Source: Ilumatobacteraceae bacterium (GTDB lineage Bacteria; Actinomycetota; Acidimicrobiia; Acidimicrobiales; Ilumatobacteraceae). Taken from it: DNA of 45,512 nucleotides. The DNA is taken from assembly GCA_022843125.1 (NCBI GenBank), contig JALHOG010000042.1, positions 1-45,512 of the forward strand. The letters are read 5' to 3'. The first letter of the stretch is position 1. Each line of letters starts with the position of its first letter. The notes under the pieces were generated by a model. The model was not told the DNA's origin. It searched no databases and saw only the letters and a program-made list of their open reading frames with translations. Position numbers and translations under genes: made by a program. Below are positions 42,881 through 45,512 of the stretch, in pieces.

Positions 42881-43261
42881 CTCGCGTGACCGGGTTAAGC
42901 GTATTTGACTTCGTCCAGAGCCAATCGTCGTCAGCGTCCGACACGAGGAAGTCGACGAGCGTGCGAAGATCCTGTGATTGAACGTCTGGTCGTTGTGCGG
43001 GCGGTAGATCTTCCACCAGCGTGGAATGCTCGAATCCTCGGCTTCCGCCGACCCGCACCCCGGCACGAGGACACACGCAACACTGATCGAACCAACTGCT
43101 CGACGACTCAACAACGTCCTTCCATCACGAGGGAACAGGGGCCGGTCTGCGAAGTATCGAGCGAGCGCGGCGATATCGAGCCGCCGATAGTCCGGTGCTG
43201 GAATGCCGCCGACCTCGTGCAATATGCCCGTCGGCCGAACGGTCGCTGGTCGCCGCTCGAC
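42873..43261 (-). pseudogene. Decayed coding sequence of unknown family
   Basis: Two pieces on the minus strand look coding but lie in different frames. One (from about 43261 towards 43130) reads RPTGILHEVGGIPAPDYRRL then DIAALARYFADRPLFPRDG; the other (about 42975 to 42873) reads SQDLRTLVDFLVSDADDDWLWTKSN and ends at a TGA (quoted in part). Both keep GC-rich third positions. The sequence between them makes no sensible protein in either frame. I take it as a frameshifted remnant; the family is unknown to me. No other gene is visible in 42855-43293. Confidence 0.35.
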
Positions 43262-43293
43262 TCACCAATGCCCATCAGATCCGAACCGCCGGT

Positions 43294-44196
43294 TTACTGC
43301 GCGCGCCACATCGGCGCGTCCGGGTCGCCCCGCCACCAGCGCAGGCGTTGCTCGGCCTCCGCCGCCGCCGCCGGATCGGTCCGGCCGGCGCGGATCCGCA
43401 TCAGCGTCGCTGCCACGTTGCGCAGGTCGGCGAACGCCCGCCCCGCCGGGTCGTCCGTCATCGATCGGCCGTAGCCGGTGGCGAAGTCGTCGTAGACAGA
43501 GGGGTCGCCGCCCCACCGCTCGGCGAACGTGAGCAGCATCGAGTGGTCCCAACCCGGGTTGGCCCGGCACAGCAGGTCCCAGTCGAGCAGCACAGGTCCG
43601 TCGACGGTCATGAGGACGTTGCCAGGGTGGACATCGCCATGGCACACGACCGCATCGATCGCCACGAGCCGGTCCCAGTCGCGATGACGATCGACGGTCG
43701 CCCGGATCGCTGCCAGCGCGACCGCATCGATCTCGGGGGCGACGTCCGCGAGCACGGTGTCGAAGTCCCACCACGGGAAGCCCACCGGCGACGGCACCGG
43801 GTATCCCGCCGGGAGGTCGTCGAGGCGGAGGCCGTGCACCCGTCGTACCATCCGGCCGACTTCGATCCAGTCGACGGGACGGTTCGACGGCTCGATCCGG
43901 TGCCAGCACGTGGCCGCCAGCCCGTCGCCCTCGATCGCACCTGCGGCCGCAGGCCGGGGTGCGCGCACGCCGAGGTCGAGCAGTCGCGATGCGAGCTGGA
44001 CCGCGAGCGCGGCCGGTGCCGTGGGCCGCCCCACCCGCACGACCACGTCCCCGCACGCGTACAGCGCGTTCATCCCGATCCTGATCCGGTGTGGCGCGGG
44101 CAGCCCGAGCGCGCGGGCGGCGCCGAGGGCGAACCGGTCGGCGAGGTCGACATCGCCCACCGGGCGGTCGACGTACGGGCGAACCGCCTCGCTCAC
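43294..44196 (-). CDS. Aminoglycoside phosphotransferase-family kinase
   Basis: The 300-residue product has the APH/choline-kinase fold: VVRVGRPTAPA near the N-terminus, the Brenner motif VCHGDVHPGNVLM with the catalytic Asp, and the metal-binding DWD in VLLDWDLLCRANPGWD. Substrates of the family range from antibiotics to small metabolites; nothing here points to drug resistance. The GTG at 44196 overlaps the glcE stop by four bases (GTGA), so it is probably translated together with glcE. It is the last gene before the scarred segment. Confidence 0.87.
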   Translation of the reverse strand: MSEAVRPYVDRPVGDVDLADRFALGAARALGLPAPHRIRIGMNALYACGDVVVRVGRPTAPAALAVQLASRLLDLGVRAPRPAAAGAIEGDGLAATCWHRIEPSNRPVDWIEVGRMVRRVHGLRLDDLPAGYPVPSPVGFPWWDFDTVLADVAPEIDAVALAAIRATVDRHRDWDRLVAIDAVVCHGDVHPGNVLMTVDGPVLLDWDLLCRANPGWDHSMLLTFAERWGGDPSVYDDFATGYGRSMTDDPAGRAFADLRNVAATLMRIRAGRTDPAAAAEAEQRLRWWRGDPDAPMWRAQ

Positions 44197-45065
44197 GCGG
44201 GTGCGAGCACGTCGACGCCCGGATTGAGCCGGCCGTCGGGGTCGAACTGGTGCTTGATCCGACGATGGAGGTCGAGCACCGCCGGGTCGACCTCGCGCAC
44301 CGGTGCCGGATGCTCGTGATGCACCACACCGACGCCGATCTCGGCGATGAACGCACCCGTGCCGCGCAGCTCACCGAGCCGGTGCGGCGCCAGCGACCAG
44401 CGGCCGCCCGTCGGAATCACCGCCGGCGGGTCGGCGGGCACCAGCCCGAAGTCGGCCGCCTGCGCCCGGACATCGTCGGCGTGCCCCTCGAGCAGCACCC
44501 AGGTGGTGGTCCCGTCCCAGAGCACCGACGTCGGCCGGTACAGCTGCGCGTACACCTCGAACGGGTCGCCATCCGCCACGAACCACTGCTCGAACGACGC
44601 CCGCGGGCGGGTGCGCAGGATTACCTCGCCCACGAAACCGAGCGTGCCTCGCGACCCGACGAGCAGTCGGCAGAGATCGAAGCCGGTCACGTTCTTCACG
44701 GTGGGCCCGCCGGCCTTCACGATCTCGCCTGCGGCGTTCACGTACCTCGCCTGCAGCAGAACATCCCGGACGGGCCCGTAACCGAGCCGGCGAATACCGC
44801 TGTGCCCGAGGGCCAGGGCTCCACCGATGGTGCCGGTCGGCGGGATCGCCACCGCCTGCCCGTAGCGGGCGAGCGCGGCGTCGAGTTCCTCGACGGGGGT
44901 GCCGGCGCCGCACTGCACGGTCATCTCCTCCGGCTCGATCCAGTCGATCCCGACGGGCGCCATGACGGTGCGCACGCCGTCGACCGGGCCACCGCGCGTC
45001 GCCAATCCGGCGATCGTGACGGGACCGGTCGTGCCGACCTCTTCTGCGAACTCCTCGAGCTCCAC
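44193..45065 (-). CDS. glcE: Glycolate oxidase FAD-binding subunit GlcE
   Basis: FAD-binding subunit of glycolate dehydrogenase. The 290-residue product has IPPTGTIGGALALGHSG, the PCMH-type FAD phosphate loop, GYGPVRDVLLQARYVNAAGE split as GYGPVRDVLLQ and ARYVNAAGE, and GGPTVKNVTGFDLCRLLVGS (20 residues), typical of GlcE. It is shorter than Escherichia coli GlcE, mostly at the N-terminus. GTG at 45065 lies 11 bases after the glcD stop. The kinase gene follows with a four-base overlap where glcF would usually be. Confidence 0.92.
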   Translation of the reverse strand: MELEEFAEEVGTTGPVTIAGLATRGGPVDGVRTVMAPVGIDWIEPEEMTVQCGAGTPVEELDAALARYGQAVAIPPTGTIGGALALGHSGIRRLGYGPVRDVLLQARYVNAAGEIVKAGGPTVKNVTGFDLCRLLVGSRGTLGFVGEVILRTRPRASFEQWFVADGDPFEVYAQLYRPTSVLWDGTTTWVLLEGHADDVRAQAADFGLVPADPPAVIPTGGRWSLAPHRLGELRGTGAFIAEIGVGVVHHEHPAPVREVDPAVLDLHRRIKHQFDPDGRLNPGVDVLAPA

Positions 45066-45076
45066 CGCTGTGCCCG

Positions 45077-45512
45077 TCAGATCCAGGCGCCCTCGGGCAC
45101 CGCGTGGATGTCGCCGCAGGTGGCCGGGCTCGGCAACACCTTGCCCGGGTTCGCCCGGCCCTCGGGGTCGAATGCCAGCCGGAGCGCCTGCTGCGCGGCC
45201 AGGTCGACCTCGGAGAACATGAGCGGCATGTAGTCGCGCTTCTCGAGCCCGATCCCGTGCTCGCCGCTGAGCACTCCCCCGGCCTCGACCGACACCCGCA
45301 CGATCTCCTCACCGGCGTGGTGCACACGATCCATGATCCCCGGCTCGCGCCCGTCGAACACGAGCAGCGGGTGGAGGTTGCCGTCACCGGCATGGAAGAC
45401 GTTCAGGACCTGCAGCTCGTAGCGAGCCGCGATCTCGTAGACCTTGCGCAACACCTCGGGCAGCTTTCGGCGCGGCACCACGGTGTCGTGCAGGTAGTAG
45501 TTCGGCTTGATC
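45077..45512 (-). CDS. glcD: Glycolate oxidase subunit GlcD (N-terminus beyond window)
   Basis: FAD-linked oxidase catalytic subunit. The reading frame enters from the right edge (KPNYYLHDTVVPRRKLPEVL, 20 residues) and ends with GAWI; about 144 residues are visible, which is the C-terminal part. Family blocks are NVFHAGDGNLHPLLVFD with the conserved metal-site His residues, and VSVEAGGVLSGEHGIGLEK split as VSVEAGGVL and SGEHGIGLEK. The GTG at 45481 is internal, not a start. It is the first visible gene of glcD-glcE-kinase. Confidence 0.94.
   Translation of the reverse strand, partial: IKPNYYLHDTVVPRRKLPEVLRKVYEIAARYELQVLNVFHAGDGNLHPLLVFDGREPGIMDRVHHAGEEIVRVSVEAGGVLSGEHGIGLEKRDYMPLMFSEVDLAAQQALRLAFDPEGRANPGKVLPSPATCGDIHAVPEGAWI

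Noticed and set aside
42710..43222. A 170-codon minus-strand open frame over the secreted-protein gene
   Set aside because: Only its first part looks coding; the rest loses codon bias and runs antisense to the secreted-protein gene. Treated as part of a frameshifted remnant.
1..45512. CRISPR arrays, tRNA or rRNA genes, prophage
   Set aside because: I saw no regularly spaced repeats, no cloverleaf-like sequence and no phage structural genes. The holin-like gene at 17510 is a chromosomal type without phage neighbours.

Overview
The window reads as chromosomal DNA of a high-GC actinobacterium, most likely of the class Acidimicrobiia (Ilumatobacter-like). The main reasons are a complete Pup-proteasome gene set (mpa, dop, pup, prcB, prcA, pafA), F420-type luciferase-like oxidoreductases, a PafA close to the mycobacterial protein, and tight gene packing with many ATGA and GTGA stop/start overlaps. 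The taxon is an inference from gene content; no rRNA gene is present.

Layout. 1-1913: truncated tatB, a glycerophosphodiester phosphodiesterase and signal peptidase I. 1975-13954: the Pup-proteasome region, read on the minus strand as mpa, pfkA, dop, pup, prcB, prcA, pafA. It is interrupted by the 5-oxoprolinase genes pxpABC and one flavin oxidoreductase, and a second oxidoreductase lies divergent from dop. 14091-21504: a ferredoxin, then a compact minus-strand run of two tandem PBP4-type carboxypeptidases, a LON-domain protein, small membrane proteins, a TtuB-like sulfur carrier, a TtuA-like tRNA thiolase and the tRNA m1A58 methyltransferase TrmI. 21577-33164: metabolic genes, namely a TetR regulator with a divergent fatty acid desaturase, Fe superoxide dismutase, AlaX with an ASCH protein, an amidase, transketolase-transaldolase and an M14 carboxypeptidase. 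33233-35434: a DUF222-HNH endonuclease gene with a LexA-like box, followed by two small-domain proteins. 35591-41901: a membrane-fused sulfite-oxidase-type molybdoenzyme, a LOG protein, GlcF, a Nei-type glycosylase and an aldehyde dehydrogenase. 41902-43293: a scarred segment with a broken partial copy of the aldehyde dehydrogenase, an IS5-type transposase tail, a small secreted protein behind a near-consensus promoter, and decayed coding sequence. 43294-45512: a phosphotransferase, GlcE and truncated GlcD.

How the genes work together. Dop prepares Pup, PafA attaches it to proteins, and Mpa feeds them to PrcAB. PxpABC could recycle pyroglutamate released by peptide turnover (inference). TtuA, a TtuB-like carrier and TrmI together suggest 2-thiolation of T54 and m1A58 methylation of tRNA, a pairing best known from thermophiles.

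A window-wide pattern is a TANNNT hexamer 6-10 bases before the start codon of at least 19 genes on both strands, without a Shine-Dalgarno sequence in between. This points to widespread leaderless transcription and was used to choose several starts. The most notable points are the ttuA/ttuB/trmI operon, the palindrome controlling pxpABC inside the proteasome locus, the LexA-like box before the HNH gene, and the scarred segment near 42 kb.
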